Below the pieces are notes generated by a model. It was not told the DNA's origin and did no database searches. It saw nothing but the letters and a program-made list of their open reading frames with translations. From an uncultured Prevotellaceae bacterium (GTDB lineage: Bacteria; Bacteroidota; Bacteroidia; Bacteroidales; Bacteroidaceae), in assembly GCA_902768785.1 (NCBI GenBank), contig CACXMM010000025.1, forward strand, positions 1 through 55,854: a stretch of DNA of 55,854 nt. The letters are read 5' to 3'. The position numbers and the translations under genes were made by a program. The first letter of the stretch is position 1, and each line of letters starts with the position of its first letter. Of this stretch, positions 44,400-51,844 are shown one piece after another.

Positions 44400-46820
44400 A
44401 TGAAAAGGATGTTGATAGTGATATGGCTGTTAGGCTGTCCGCTCATGATGATGGCACAGTCGCGTATTGTCATGAATATCAATGACGGATGGAAATTCCA
44501 TGCTGGAGAGGTCGAAAACGGTGCTGTCCCCACACTCGATGACAGCAGCTGGCGCACCTTGAGCCTTCCCCATGATTTCCAGATTGAGCAGCCGTGGATA
44601 CCTCCCACTCCTGATGAGCGTGCCGACAATACGGATGTGGCAGCGAACATCAAGAGTCGTTTGTCCAGTCGTGGTTTCAAGGAGATGGGGAAGGGGTGGT
44701 ACCGTTACCATTTCACACCCTCCGAGGAGATGAAAGACAAACGTGTACTGGTTGACTTTGAGGGTATCATGTACACTGGGGATGTCTATCTGAACGGACA
44801 GTATATCGGTGGTACCGACTATGGCTACGTGGGCTTTGAGATTGATATCTCAGGGCTGCTGAATTGGAACGGTGACAATATCCTGGCGGTGATGGCAGAT
44901 ACTCGGGAACCCAATAATTCACGGTGGTACACGGGTGGCGGCATCTTCCGTGATGTGCATTTCGTTATTACGCCGAAGGACCTCTTCTTCGGGCGTCATC
45001 CTTTGTATATCACAACCCGAGATAATCGCTTTGTAAACATCTCTGCAGAGTTCACAAACAGAAACCGCAGCAAGGAAACACAGGTACGGGTGAAGGTATA
45101 TGATCCCCATGGTAGTGTGGTGTACGAAGGGACTGCATCGAAAGGAAGGAATCCGCAGTCAAGAACACAGGAGGTTCAGATTCCAGAGATAGAGATCCCA
45201 CAACCCATGCTTTGGGACATTGATTCCCCCCATTTATATAAGGTGGTGGCATCACTGCTACGGGAAGATGGGACAGTAGCCGATGAGGTAACCGATCATT
45301 TCGGTATCCGTACGATAGAGATAGGACCGGCCTTCGGGCTCAAACTCAATGGCCGTAAGGTGCTACTGAAAGGATATGCCAACCATCACTCCCTGGGGGC
45401 ACTGGGATCGGCAGTCTATCCACGTGCCATTGAGAAACGTATCCAGCTCATGAAACAGTTCGGTGTGAACCATATCCGCACTTCGCATAATCCCTATAGC
45501 AGGAGTTTCATTGAACTTTGCGACCAATATGGCATCCTCGTGGTGGATGAACTCTATGACAAATGGACCAAGCAGCATACCGGAGGAAGGGCTGGATGGG
45601 AACATCTGTGGCAATATGATGTGCCCGAATGGGTGAAACGCGACCGTAACTCTCCTTCCGTCGTGATGTGGAGCTTGGGCAACGAATTGCAACAAGACCC
45701 AAACCAAGCATTCAACGACTGGGGTGTGACAGCCTATAAGCTACAAAAGACCTTACTACAGCGCTACGACACCACTCGGCTTGTTACGGTGGCCATGCAT
45801 CCCCGTTATCGTAACTGGGAGACCGACTCGCTGCCTTGCGACCTTGCCATGATCACCGATGTGCAGTCGTATAACTACCGCTACATGTATTTCCCAGGCG
45901 ATGGTCGCCGTTTCCCGTGGATGACATTCTACCAGAGTGAAGCCAATGCCAGCGGCATGGGACCGAATTTTTTCGAGATGGACCTCGACAAGGTCATCGG
46001 TCTTGCCTACTGGGGTGCCATCGACTACTTAGGTGAGAGTCAGGGATGGCCTGCTAAGGGATGGACACAGGGTGTCTTCGACATTTCCTTGGAACCCAAG
46101 CCGAAGGCATATCTGCTGAAGAGTCTCTTCAAGGAGGATGAGACGATGGTGCATATCGGTGTGATAGAAAGCAGACATGATGTGATGTGGAATGGAGTGC
46201 AGACAGGCAATGATGGTATGAGCGATCATTGGAACCGCCAGCAGGGTGACCCTTTGGAACTGGTCACCTATACCAATGCCGATGCGGTGGAACTGCTGGT
46301 TAACGGCAAGAGCTTAGGGATCAAGAGGAATGCCAAAGACAACCCCAAAGAACGTAATCAGATACGGTGGAAGAATGTAGTGTATCAGCCTGGATATGTG
46401 GAGGCACGGGCTTATTGCGCCGGTGTGAAGGGTACCGAGGCTATCCATCGCATCGAGACAACTGGTGATGCGGTGCGCCTGGAGGTCATTCCAGATAACG
46501 ACCACTGGCAAGCTGATGGCATGGATCTTCAGCATATTCGCATCCATGCCGTTGACAAAAAAGGCCGACGAGTATATCATTCGCAGGATGAACTGACTTT
46601 TTCCGTGACGGGCGATGCTACCATCGTGGCAGTAAGCAGTGGTGACCAGAACAGTGATGAACTGAATGTCACCAATCACCGACGACTGTACAACGGCAGT
46701 GCCCTCGTCATCTTGCGTGCAGGAAAGAACGCGGGTAAGGTGACGCTCACCACTTCTTGTGAAGGCATGAAACGAGTACAAACAAAGATGATGACCGTTA
46801 ACAGAGAAAATAGACAGTAA
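44400..46820 (+). CDS. GH2 beta-galactosidase-type enzyme
   Basis: 806 residues from the ATG at 44400 (MKRMLIVIWLLGCPLMMMAQ signal peptide); an ATG at 44382 adds MEARRQ. Sugar-binding domain (NINDGWKFHAGEVENG, LPHDFQIEQPW), Ig-like domain, TIM barrel (GLKLNGRKVLLKGYANHHSLGALG, HIRTSHNPYS). Acid/base Glu in VVMWSLGNELQQDP and nucleophile Glu in FYQSEANASG. A DUF4982-type domain and an Invasin/Big-like domain follow at the C-terminus. This architecture is usual for Bacteroidetes beta-galactosidases acting on pectin galactan side chains; a uronidase role is not excluded. 35 bases after GH105. Confidence 0.88.
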   Translation: MKRMLIVIWLLGCPLMMMAQSRIVMNINDGWKFHAGEVENGAVPTLDDSSWRTLSLPHDFQIEQPWIPPTPDERADNTDVAANIKSRLSSRGFKEMGKGWYRYHFTPSEEMKDKRVLVDFEGIMYTGDVYLNGQYIGGTDYGYVGFEIDISGLLNWNGDNILAVMADTREPNNSRWYTGGGIFRDVHFVITPKDLFFGRHPLYITTRDNRFVNISAEFTNRNRSKETQVRVKVYDPHGSVVYEGTASKGRNPQSRTQEVQIPEIEIPQPMLWDIDSPHLYKVVASLLREDGTVADEVTDHFGIRTIEIGPAFGLKLNGRKVLLKGYANHHSLGALGSAVYPRAIEKRIQLMKQFGVNHIRTSHNPYSRSFIELCDQYGILVVDELYDKWTKQHTGGRAGWEHLWQYDVPEWVKRDRNSPSVVMWSLGNELQQDPNQAFNDWGVTAYKLQKTLLQRYDTTRLVTVAMHPRYRNWETDSLPCDLAMITDVQSYNYRYMYFPGDGRRFPWMTFYQSEANASGMGPNFFEMDLDKVIGLAYWGAIDYLGESQGWPAKGWTQGVFDISLEPKPKAYLLKSLFKEDETMVHIGVIESRHDVMWNGVQTGNDGMSDHWNRQQGDPLELVTYTNADAVELLVNGKSLGIKRNAKDNPKERNQIRWKNVVYQPGYVEARAYCAGVKGTEAIHRIETTGDAVRLEVIPDNDHWQADGMDLQHIRIHAVDKKGRRVYHSQDELTFSVTGDATIVAVSSGDQNSDELNVTNHRRLYNGSALVILRAGKNAGKVTLTTSCEGMKRVQTKMMTVNRENRQ

Positions 46821-46845
46821 TTCATCTAATTCGTCCAATTCGTAG
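46819..46845 (+). repeat. Nonanucleotide tandem repeat at the GH2 stop codon
   Basis: AATTCATCT, AATTCGTCC and AATTCGTAG follow directly; the TAA stop overlaps the first unit. Confidence 0.65.
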
Positions 46846-46856
46846 AGTAAAAGACT

Positions 46857-47693
46857 ATGAGAAGAAAAAATATCGTGTTATGGATCTGTCTGCTCTGCTG
46901 TGTACAGGTCTTCCCGCACAAAATACAGGACAAGAAAGGAGCACAGCCCACTTTCGTGCATCCCTGGCAAGGTAAGAGAGTGGCGTACTTCGGTGACTCC
47001 ATCACCGATCCACGCAACAATGGTTCCAAGAAGAAATACTGGAACTTCCTGCAGGAGTGGCTGGATATCACACCGTATGTGTATGGTGTGAGTGGAAGAC
47101 AGTGGAATGATATCCCACGACAGGCGGAACAGTTGAAAAACGAACATGGTGATGACTTCGATGCAATCCTGATCTTCATCGGTACGAACGATTTCAATGC
47201 GGGAATACCCATCGGACAGTGGTGGGATGAAAAGACCACCGAGGTGATGGCAGGTATTCATAAACCGAAACAGTTGGAGACCCGTCGTCAGCGTACACCT
47301 TCGATGAACAAGAATACCTATTGTGGCAGGATCAATATCGCCCTCGATACGGTGAAAAGGATGTTCCCCACCAAACAGGTGGTGCTGCTTACTCCCATCC
47401 ACCGTGCCAATTTCTTTGCCAACGACAAGAACTGGCAGCCTAATGAGTCGTATCAGAATGAATGCGGAGAATATGTGGATGCCTATGTGAACGCAGTGAA
47501 AGAGGCAGGGAATATCTGGGCCGTGCCCGTCATCGACTGGAATGCTTCCTGCGGACTGTTCCCTCTCATGGAGGAGCACCTGCAGTATTTCCATAACCCA
47601 GAGAACGATCAGCTGCATCCCAATGATGCAGGACAACAGCGGATGGCACGCACCCTGATGTATCAGCTCCTTACCCTTCCCTGCTGCTTTTAG
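46857..47693 (+). CDS. SGNH/GDSL hydrolase, likely pectin acetylesterase
   Basis: 278 residues with an N-terminal signal (IVLWICLLCCVQVFPHK). SGNH blocks: AYFGDSITDP (nucleophile Ser), VSGRQWNDIP (Gly), IFIGTNDF (Asn), and HPNDAGQQRM (Asp and His). Third gene of the GH105 operon, 36 bases after GH2. Similar enzymes deacetylate rhamnogalacturonan. Its final residues (PCCF) and its TAG stop fall at the border of a C-rich palindromic element (47689-47727). Confidence 0.82.
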   Translation: MRRKNIVLWICLLCCVQVFPHKIQDKKGAQPTFVHPWQGKRVAYFGDSITDPRNNGSKKKYWNFLQEWLDITPYVYGVSGRQWNDIPRQAEQLKNEHGDDFDAILIFIGTNDFNAGIPIGQWWDEKTTEVMAGIHKPKQLETRRQRTPSMNKNTYCGRINIALDTVKRMFPTKQVVLLTPIHRANFFANDKNWQPNESYQNECGEYVDAYVNAVKEAGNIWAVPVIDWNASCGLFPLMEEHLQYFHNPENDQLHPNDAGQQRMARTLMYQLLTLPCCF

Positions 47694-47727
47694 GGAGCCC
47701 ACCCCGGCCTCCTAAAGGGAGGGAGAC
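47689..47727 (+). repeat. C-rich palindromic element supplying a stop codon
   Basis: TTTTAGGGAGCCCACCCCGG, then CCTCCTAAAGGGAGGGAGA. Related to the copy at 7583-7621. The SGNH gene ends with TAG inside it. The gap 47694-47990 otherwise holds two heptamer arrays and the promoter described below. Confidence 0.65.
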
Positions 47728-47728
47728 A

Positions 47729-47763
47729 GGAGGAAGGAGTAAGGAGGAAGGAGGAAGGAGTAA
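47729..47763 (+). repeat. Heptanucleotide repeat GGAG(G/T)AA x5
   Basis: GGAGGAA, GGAGTAA, GGAGGAA, GGAGGAA, GGAGTAA without interruption. Confidence 0.9.
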
Positions 47764-47767
47764 TCAT

Positions 47768-47851
47768 AAAGTTCAAAGTTCAAAGTTCAAAGCTCAAAGA
47801 TCAAAGTTCAAAGTTCAAAGTTCAAAGATCAAAGATCAAAGTTCAAAGTTC
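47768..47851 (+). repeat. Heptanucleotide repeat AAAGTTC x12
   Basis: Twelve perfect-length 7-base units: nine AAAGTTC variants of the type AAAG(T/C/A)TC, differing only at the fifth base. Starts 4 bases after the previous array and has a different unit. Confidence 0.95.
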
Positions 47852-47898
47852 AATACTTTGCGTTTTCGCTGAATAATTGAGCCGTTTCGCTGAAGATA

Positions 47899-47930
47899 TT
47901 TTCGTAAAAGGAACAAACGATGTACCTTTG
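47899..47930 (+). promoter_or_regulatory. Promoter in front of a truncated cation-efflux gene
   Basis: TTTTC (47899-47903), 19-base spacer, TACCTTTG (47923-47930). It points into the leader and start of the CDF fragment at 48038. The leader 47937-48037 is about 100 nt long. Confidence 0.55.
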
Positions 47931-47991
47931 CACAAGAATATTATATATAAAGTTTTGATTAATAGGTTATTAGTTATTTAATGGTTTCAAG

Positions 47992-48126
47992 ATGAAGATA
48001 AAGGGGTGCGGGATGCATCCCTTTTGTTGTAATTCGCATGAGCAGAGAGAAAGAAATATACAAGATGACGCTGGTGGGAAGTGCCGGCAATGCGGCATTG
48101 CTTACTATCAAAATTCTACGCGGTAG
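47992..48126 (+). other. Cys/His-rich 44-codon leader reading frame
   Basis: ATG at 47992 gives MKIKGCGMHPFCCNSHE followed by a charged stretch and ends at TAG 48124-48126. It overlaps the start of the CDF fragment in another frame. The cysteines and histidines are clustered in the first 16 residues. Whether it is translated cannot be told. Confidence 0.25.
48001..48025 (+). terminator. Hairpin in the leader of the CDF fragment
   Basis: AAGGGGTGC / GCATCCCTT, one G-T pair, loop GGGAT, followed by TT. It sits between promoter and start codon, so it may have been an attenuator. Confidence 0.45.
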
Positions 48127-48145
48127 GCAATATTGGGAAAGGTGA
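48038..48145 (+). pseudogene. 5' fragment of a CDF-type cation efflux transporter gene
   Basis: The ATG at 48038 gives MSREKEIYKMTLVGSAGNAALLTIK, which matches the start of Bacteroidetes cation-diffusion-facilitator transporters (REKEIYKVTLVGS-N-LL-K). After about 24 codons (near 48108) the similarity stops and the frame enters, in reverse, the end of a TonB receptor, with a TGA at 48143. The rest of the transporter is not in the window. Promoter and leader are intact. Confidence 0.5.
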
Positions 48146-49154
48146 GTGAGGTGAACTTATCGACGATCTCATGGGTGCGGAGGTCGAAGGTCTAACCTTG
48201 GAACGTGCGCATCTGGAGATACTCGAGGATGAAATGGTGCGAGGTGTGCTTCTTGTTTATGGTATATTTCACAGAAAAGGCGTAGCCCACATTCATGCCC
48301 TTTTGTTTGTTGAAGGGGTCAAGACCTTCATCCTCGGGGATAGACCTATCTGGGCGCTTCATGATTTCCTCGAAGGTGATGCCTATCGGTATAGGGGTAT
48401 AGCGGTCACCACCCATCAGGGTGAGTCGTCCGTTGAGTCCAAACACATTCTTGCGAGTTTTCCCTACCATCCACTCTTTACCACCAAGGATATTCGTGAT
48501 GTAGCCGCGGTCATGACGTGAGTGGTGCCATTCTCCTTGTGCATCACGGTATTCCGATTTGAAAACTGTGGCGGTCACCATCCCGTAGAAACCATCTTTG
48601 AGGTAGCGCTCCAGTGTTAGGTCGATACCATAGTTACGACCAGCTCCTTCATTTACCAAAGCACGATCCTGGAAGAACTTACGATGGTTGAGGATGGAAT
48701 AAGTAGTGCCTTCTTCCACAGGCACGTCAAAGAGCCATTGCCAGTAGGGCTCAATCTTTAGCATGGCGTTCTCACCCAAGCGCTGGGCAAAAGAGACGGA
48801 GACATGGTGAGAGCGGGTAAGACCTAAGTCCTTATTTGCCATTGTCCTTTGCCCATTGTCCAGAGGTAGCGCATCGGGAGATTTGTCGATGATTACGAAG
48901 TAAGTATCCGTGGCTTCCTTGCGACTGTTCAAGGCATAGGCCACAGAAAAGGTACTCGATGGTGAGGTTTTGTATTGCACACTGATACGTGGCTCTGCCA
49001 ACCACTGGTTGTTGAGGTTAAACCACATCACGTTCACACCGGCCACGGCAGAAAGTCGGCTGCTTAATGCCACCTTGTGATTAGTATAAAGACGCTGCTG
49101 GTATGTGCGTGGCACATACTTAGCAAGAACTGCGCCTATGAGGACTATGACCAA
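48108..49154 (-). pseudogene. C-terminal remnant of a TonB-dependent receptor
   Basis: The translated segment is an outer-membrane beta barrel end: LAEPRISVQYKTSPSSTFSVAYALNS, FAQRLGENAMLKIEPYWQWLFDVPV, GMVTATVFKSEYRD. An in-frame TAG at 48194-48192 interrupts it, but the same frame continues THEIVDKFTSLTFPNIAYRVEF and ends at TGA 48110-48108, which is the proper C-terminus of this receptor class. The upstream end (near 49154) has no start and an in-frame stop. The N-terminal part of a similar receptor lies at 51842-52459 on the same strand. Three heptamers (CCATTGT, CCTTTGC, CCATTGT at 48839-48859) are inside it in frame. Confidence 0.8.
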
Positions 49155-49267
49155 AAACGTGGGCTGCTACCCCATAACGGATGACGCGATATACCAGTCG
49201 TAACCAGGCTATTACCTTTGTGGTGGTTTTGACCCCGTAGCCAAATTAACCAACGTTACGGCTGGAG

Positions 49268-49432
49268 ATGGAATTCAGTCTGAGCACAACTCGTAGAGGA
49301 AAGTATCATTTCTACACAGGTCATTATAGGGTTTGTGCAGGGTTGTCTTGTATTCCAACGAAAGTACTTGATAACTTTAGTTACTACAGCGAGGGAGTAA
49401 ACTTAGGTTTTATAGAGGAAAGGTACGATTAA
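49268..49432 (+). CDS. Small reading frame of unknown function (54 residues)
   Basis: ATG at 49268 to TAA at 49430. Begins MEFSLSTTRRGKYHFYTGHY and ends GFIEERYD; no signal peptide or known motif. It lies in the 627-base gap between the TonB remnant and the BspA-like gene. No promoter box was found in front. May be a gene fragment. Confidence 0.3.
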   Translation: MEFSLSTTRRGKYHFYTGHYRVCAGLSCIPTKVLDNFSYYSEGVNLGFIEERYD

Positions 49433-49465
49433 GCGAGGGAAAAACCAAAGAAAAGCTTGTTTTTC
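49423..49465 (-). repeat. Reversed half copy of the promoter-bearing repeat
   Basis: On the minus strand it reads AAGCTTTTCTTTGGTTTTT, CCCTCGCTTAATCG, TACCTTTC. This is close to 1815-1856 (TTTGG, CCCTCACTTAATCG, TATCTTTG), in the opposite orientation and without the hairpin half. The remainder of 49155-49664 shows nothing else recognisable. Confidence 0.6.
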
Positions 49466-49664
49466 TTTGTTACCCAACAAAAAAGCCTTTTATGGGGTGC
49501 CTCCCTTCTCCATATCCATACGGCCATTTACAAACTTTGCGATGCAAAGCTACTGTAATTATTTCAAAGTAAGGTCGGAAACACAGACTTTAACATGCAA
49601 TGATGCCCCTTTCAGTCCAGACCTTCGCCAAAACGATTGCCGGGGCAAGTTTTTCAAGTTGTTA

Positions 49665-49696
49665 TTTGGTGTTTTCATGATAATTGCCTACCTTTG
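49665..49696 (+). promoter_or_regulatory. Promoter of the BspA-like gene
   Basis: TTTG (49665-49668), 20-base spacer, TACCTTTG (49689-49696). A leader of about 80 nt follows before the ATG at 49782. Confidence 0.65.
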
Positions 49697-49781
49697 CATG
49701 ATGAAAACGTACATTCCTGTCAACGGATCAAATAAGGGAATACTCAGTGCCTTAGTCGAAACATTTATAATATCCATAACA

Positions 49782-51491
49782 ATGAAGAAAAGAATCTTTA
49801 CTTTAGTAACGCTGCTCATGGTGATAGCCATGAACATGCAGATGATGGCTCAGTCAGTACATCCGTATAAGGCATACGCTGTTTACAACGAGGGCTCCTT
49901 GACATTCTATTATGACGAATGCTATACTTCACAAACGGGAACCGTCTATCGTTTTGATGTGAATAATAATTATATAGAAGGAAGGGAACCTATGTGGGTA
50001 AAAAAGCATGGCTCAGAGATTACGACTGCCTCATTTGATGAGTCATTTGCTGACATTAGTTTGTCTTTTTTATGTGATATGTTTGCTAACTGTACGAACC
50101 TGAAGACAATCACCGGTCTTGAGAATGTGAATACAAGTCAAGTGACAAACATGGCAGGAATGTTTTATAATTGTGCTAGTTTAGAAGGCTCCCTTAATCT
50201 TTGCGATTGGAACACTGGCAATGTGACCGACATGAATGAAATGTTCTACGGTTGCAGTAATTTGACGGCCATAGACGTAAGCGGTTGGAATACCGAAAAA
50301 GTGACAAGCATGGAAAGTATGTTTTATAATTGTAACAAATTGAAAAGACTTAATTTAAGCAGTTGGAACACCGTTAAGGTGACAAATATGGAATGGATGT
50401 TTCGTGACTGCAGCCAGCTGAAATATATTCTTTGTGGTGACAATTGGTCGGTTGCCAAGGTAACCGAGTCAGATAAAATGTTTGGTGGTTGCAGTAGTCT
50501 TGTCGGCGGTGCAGGAACAACATACAATGCTTCTCACATTGATGCCAGTTATGCTCATATCGACGGCGGCTCAAATAATCCTGGCTATCTGAGGAAACCC
50601 ATACGGATTGGCAACAGTATAACCATCAACGATTTCGAGTGGCCTACCGACTTCGAGCCAACCGACTACGATGCGAGCACCAGTACTTCAGGCTGTAGGG
50701 TGTCGAGAGTCTATTACGTCCAATACATGAAGGAAGTGTCGTATCCTGTAGGTTATGCGAATGACAATCTCACGATCTGCTTTGAGATAGAGGCGACGGA
50801 CGGTGTTTTCAACACCAATCCTTATCCATCGGCATACATTGGTGATCTAATCGCAGATGGCCGTATGATTAAAAATGAGGGCATCATAGTTTTTTCCTTC
50901 CCTTATCAGGTGCCCACTCCTGATGGCGGAAAGTATATTCGCAGTGCCAGTACATCAGTGACGGAGCCCACTGTTGCGGAATCACAGGCGAAGGCGATGA
51001 ATGCCGCACCTGCCAAAGCCAGACCTGAGCCTACATATACAGTGTCGGATCCGATATGGATAGAGATGAAAAACGGGAATCCTTCTTTAGCGACATCGTT
51101 CGTAGCAGGTCACCAATATGCGGCAGCACTGACATTTACAGCGAAGGATGGGAATCAGTGGCACCCGACGAAGTCGGTGATCTACATCAACGGTCAGCAG
51201 GCAGAACCGATTGAAGTCGATGACTCGAACATTTTTGCCGCATACAGTATCATTCTTAACTCAGGGAAAACCGGTCCGCTATACAACTATCAGAGTGCCC
51301 AGACAATCATGGCTGCCTATATCTTCCCCAAGCTGACGGAGGGCATTTCCACGGGCATTCATAACGGTCAAAAGGACTCGGTCAAAGGTCAAAGGGATGA
51401 ATGGTACACCATTGATGGACAGAAGCTGATTGGGAAGCCTAACAAGAAGGGCTTGTATATCTATAATGGTAAAAAGGCAGTGATTAATTAA
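49782..51491 (+). CDS. BspA-like surface protein with DUF285 repeats
   Basis: 569 residues from the ATG at 49782 (signal peptide MKKRIFTLVTLLMVIAMNMQMMAQ); a longer frame reaches back through the promoter and is rejected. Residues of about 95-245 are DUF285/BspA repeats (MFYNCASLEGSLNLCDWNTGN, MFYGCSNLTAIDVSGWNTEKV, MFYNCNKLKRLNLSSWNTVKV). Then a proline/alanine-rich linker (AAPAKARPEPTYTV) and beta domains. Ends with the tag WYTIDGQKL...NKKGLYIYNGKK shared with two proteins at the other end of the window. Cell-surface location is likely. It lies between the two pieces of a broken TonB receptor, and on the other strand. Confidence 0.85.
   Translation: MKKRIFTLVTLLMVIAMNMQMMAQSVHPYKAYAVYNEGSLTFYYDECYTSQTGTVYRFDVNNNYIEGREPMWVKKHGSEITTASFDESFADISLSFLCDMFANCTNLKTITGLENVNTSQVTNMAGMFYNCASLEGSLNLCDWNTGNVTDMNEMFYGCSNLTAIDVSGWNTEKVTSMESMFYNCNKLKRLNLSSWNTVKVTNMEWMFRDCSQLKYILCGDNWSVAKVTESDKMFGGCSSLVGGAGTTYNASHIDASYAHIDGGSNNPGYLRKPIRIGNSITINDFEWPTDFEPTDYDASTSTSGCRVSRVYYVQYMKEVSYPVGYANDNLTICFEIEATDGVFNTNPYPSAYIGDLIADGRMIKNEGIIVFSFPYQVPTPDGGKYIRSASTSVTEPTVAESQAKAMNAAPAKARPEPTYTVSDPIWIEMKNGNPSLATSFVAGHQYAAALTFTAKDGNQWHPTKSVIYINGQQAEPIEVDDSNIFAAYSIILNSGKTGPLYNYQSAQTIMAAYIFPKLTEGISTGIHNGQKDSVKGQRDEWYTIDGQKLIGKPNKKGLYIYNGKKAVIN
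51366..51393 (+). repeat. Degenerate heptanucleotide repeat inside coding sequence
   Basis: GGTCAAA, AGGACTC, GGTCAAA, GGTCAAA encode NGQKDSVKGQ, the linker before the C-terminal tag. Confidence 0.65.
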
Positions 51492-51545
51492 ATAGACATA
51501 ATAACATAAGAACAGATTTCTTACATGCAATAGTAGTAATAAAGA

Positions 51546-51569
51546 AAAGAGGATGTTCTTATCCTCTTT
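51546..51569 (+). terminator. Terminator after the BspA-like gene
   Basis: AAAGAGGAT / ATCCTCTTT, loop GTTCTT, followed by ATTCC. Resembles the hairpin at 1513-1544. Confidence 0.65.
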
Positions 51570-51570
51570 A

Positions 51571-51625
51571 TTCCTCCGCCTTATTGTGTAATCACATGAT
51601 TACCAGAAGAATCGAGGCGGAGGAA
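51571..51625. other. Nested hairpin structure of unknown role
   Basis: Outer 11-bp stem TTCCTCCGCCT (51571-51581) with AGGCGGAGGAA (51615-51625); inner 7-bp stem GTAATCA (51588-51594) with TGATTAC (51597-51603). A second CTCCGC / GCGGAG pair lies between about 51706 and 51757 and is followed by a T-rich run. The gap 51626-51800 holds nothing else I recognise. Confidence 0.5.
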
Positions 51626-51800
51626 TTTAGGGGGGTATGAATGGAGCCGAGATTATCTGTGAATTGGGTAAATATTCAAGGAAGACGATGGAGAGTAAAA
51701 ATTACTCCGCCAACAACCTGTTGATCATAAGTCAATTAGGCGTATTAGCGGAGCATTCTTTTTATTCTAATCCGTAGCGATAATAAACCTTTGAATTCCT

Positions 51801-51844
51801 ACTAGCCTTATAACTATGCTCAACTAGCCTTATAACTATGCTCA
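51801..51844. repeat. 22-bp perfect tandem duplication at the break of the TonB gene
   Basis: ACTAGCCTTATAACTATGCT plus CA occurs twice with no gap (51801-51822, 51823-51844). The receptor fragment's stop codon lies in the second copy. Confidence 0.9.

Noticed and set aside
47768-47851. AAAGTTC array considered as a CRISPR array
   Set aside because: Units are 7 bases with no spacers, and there are no cas genes.
49467-49781. Longer start for the BspA-like gene
   Set aside because: It would run back over the -33/-7 promoter at 49665-49696 and put 105 residues in front of a clear signal peptide.
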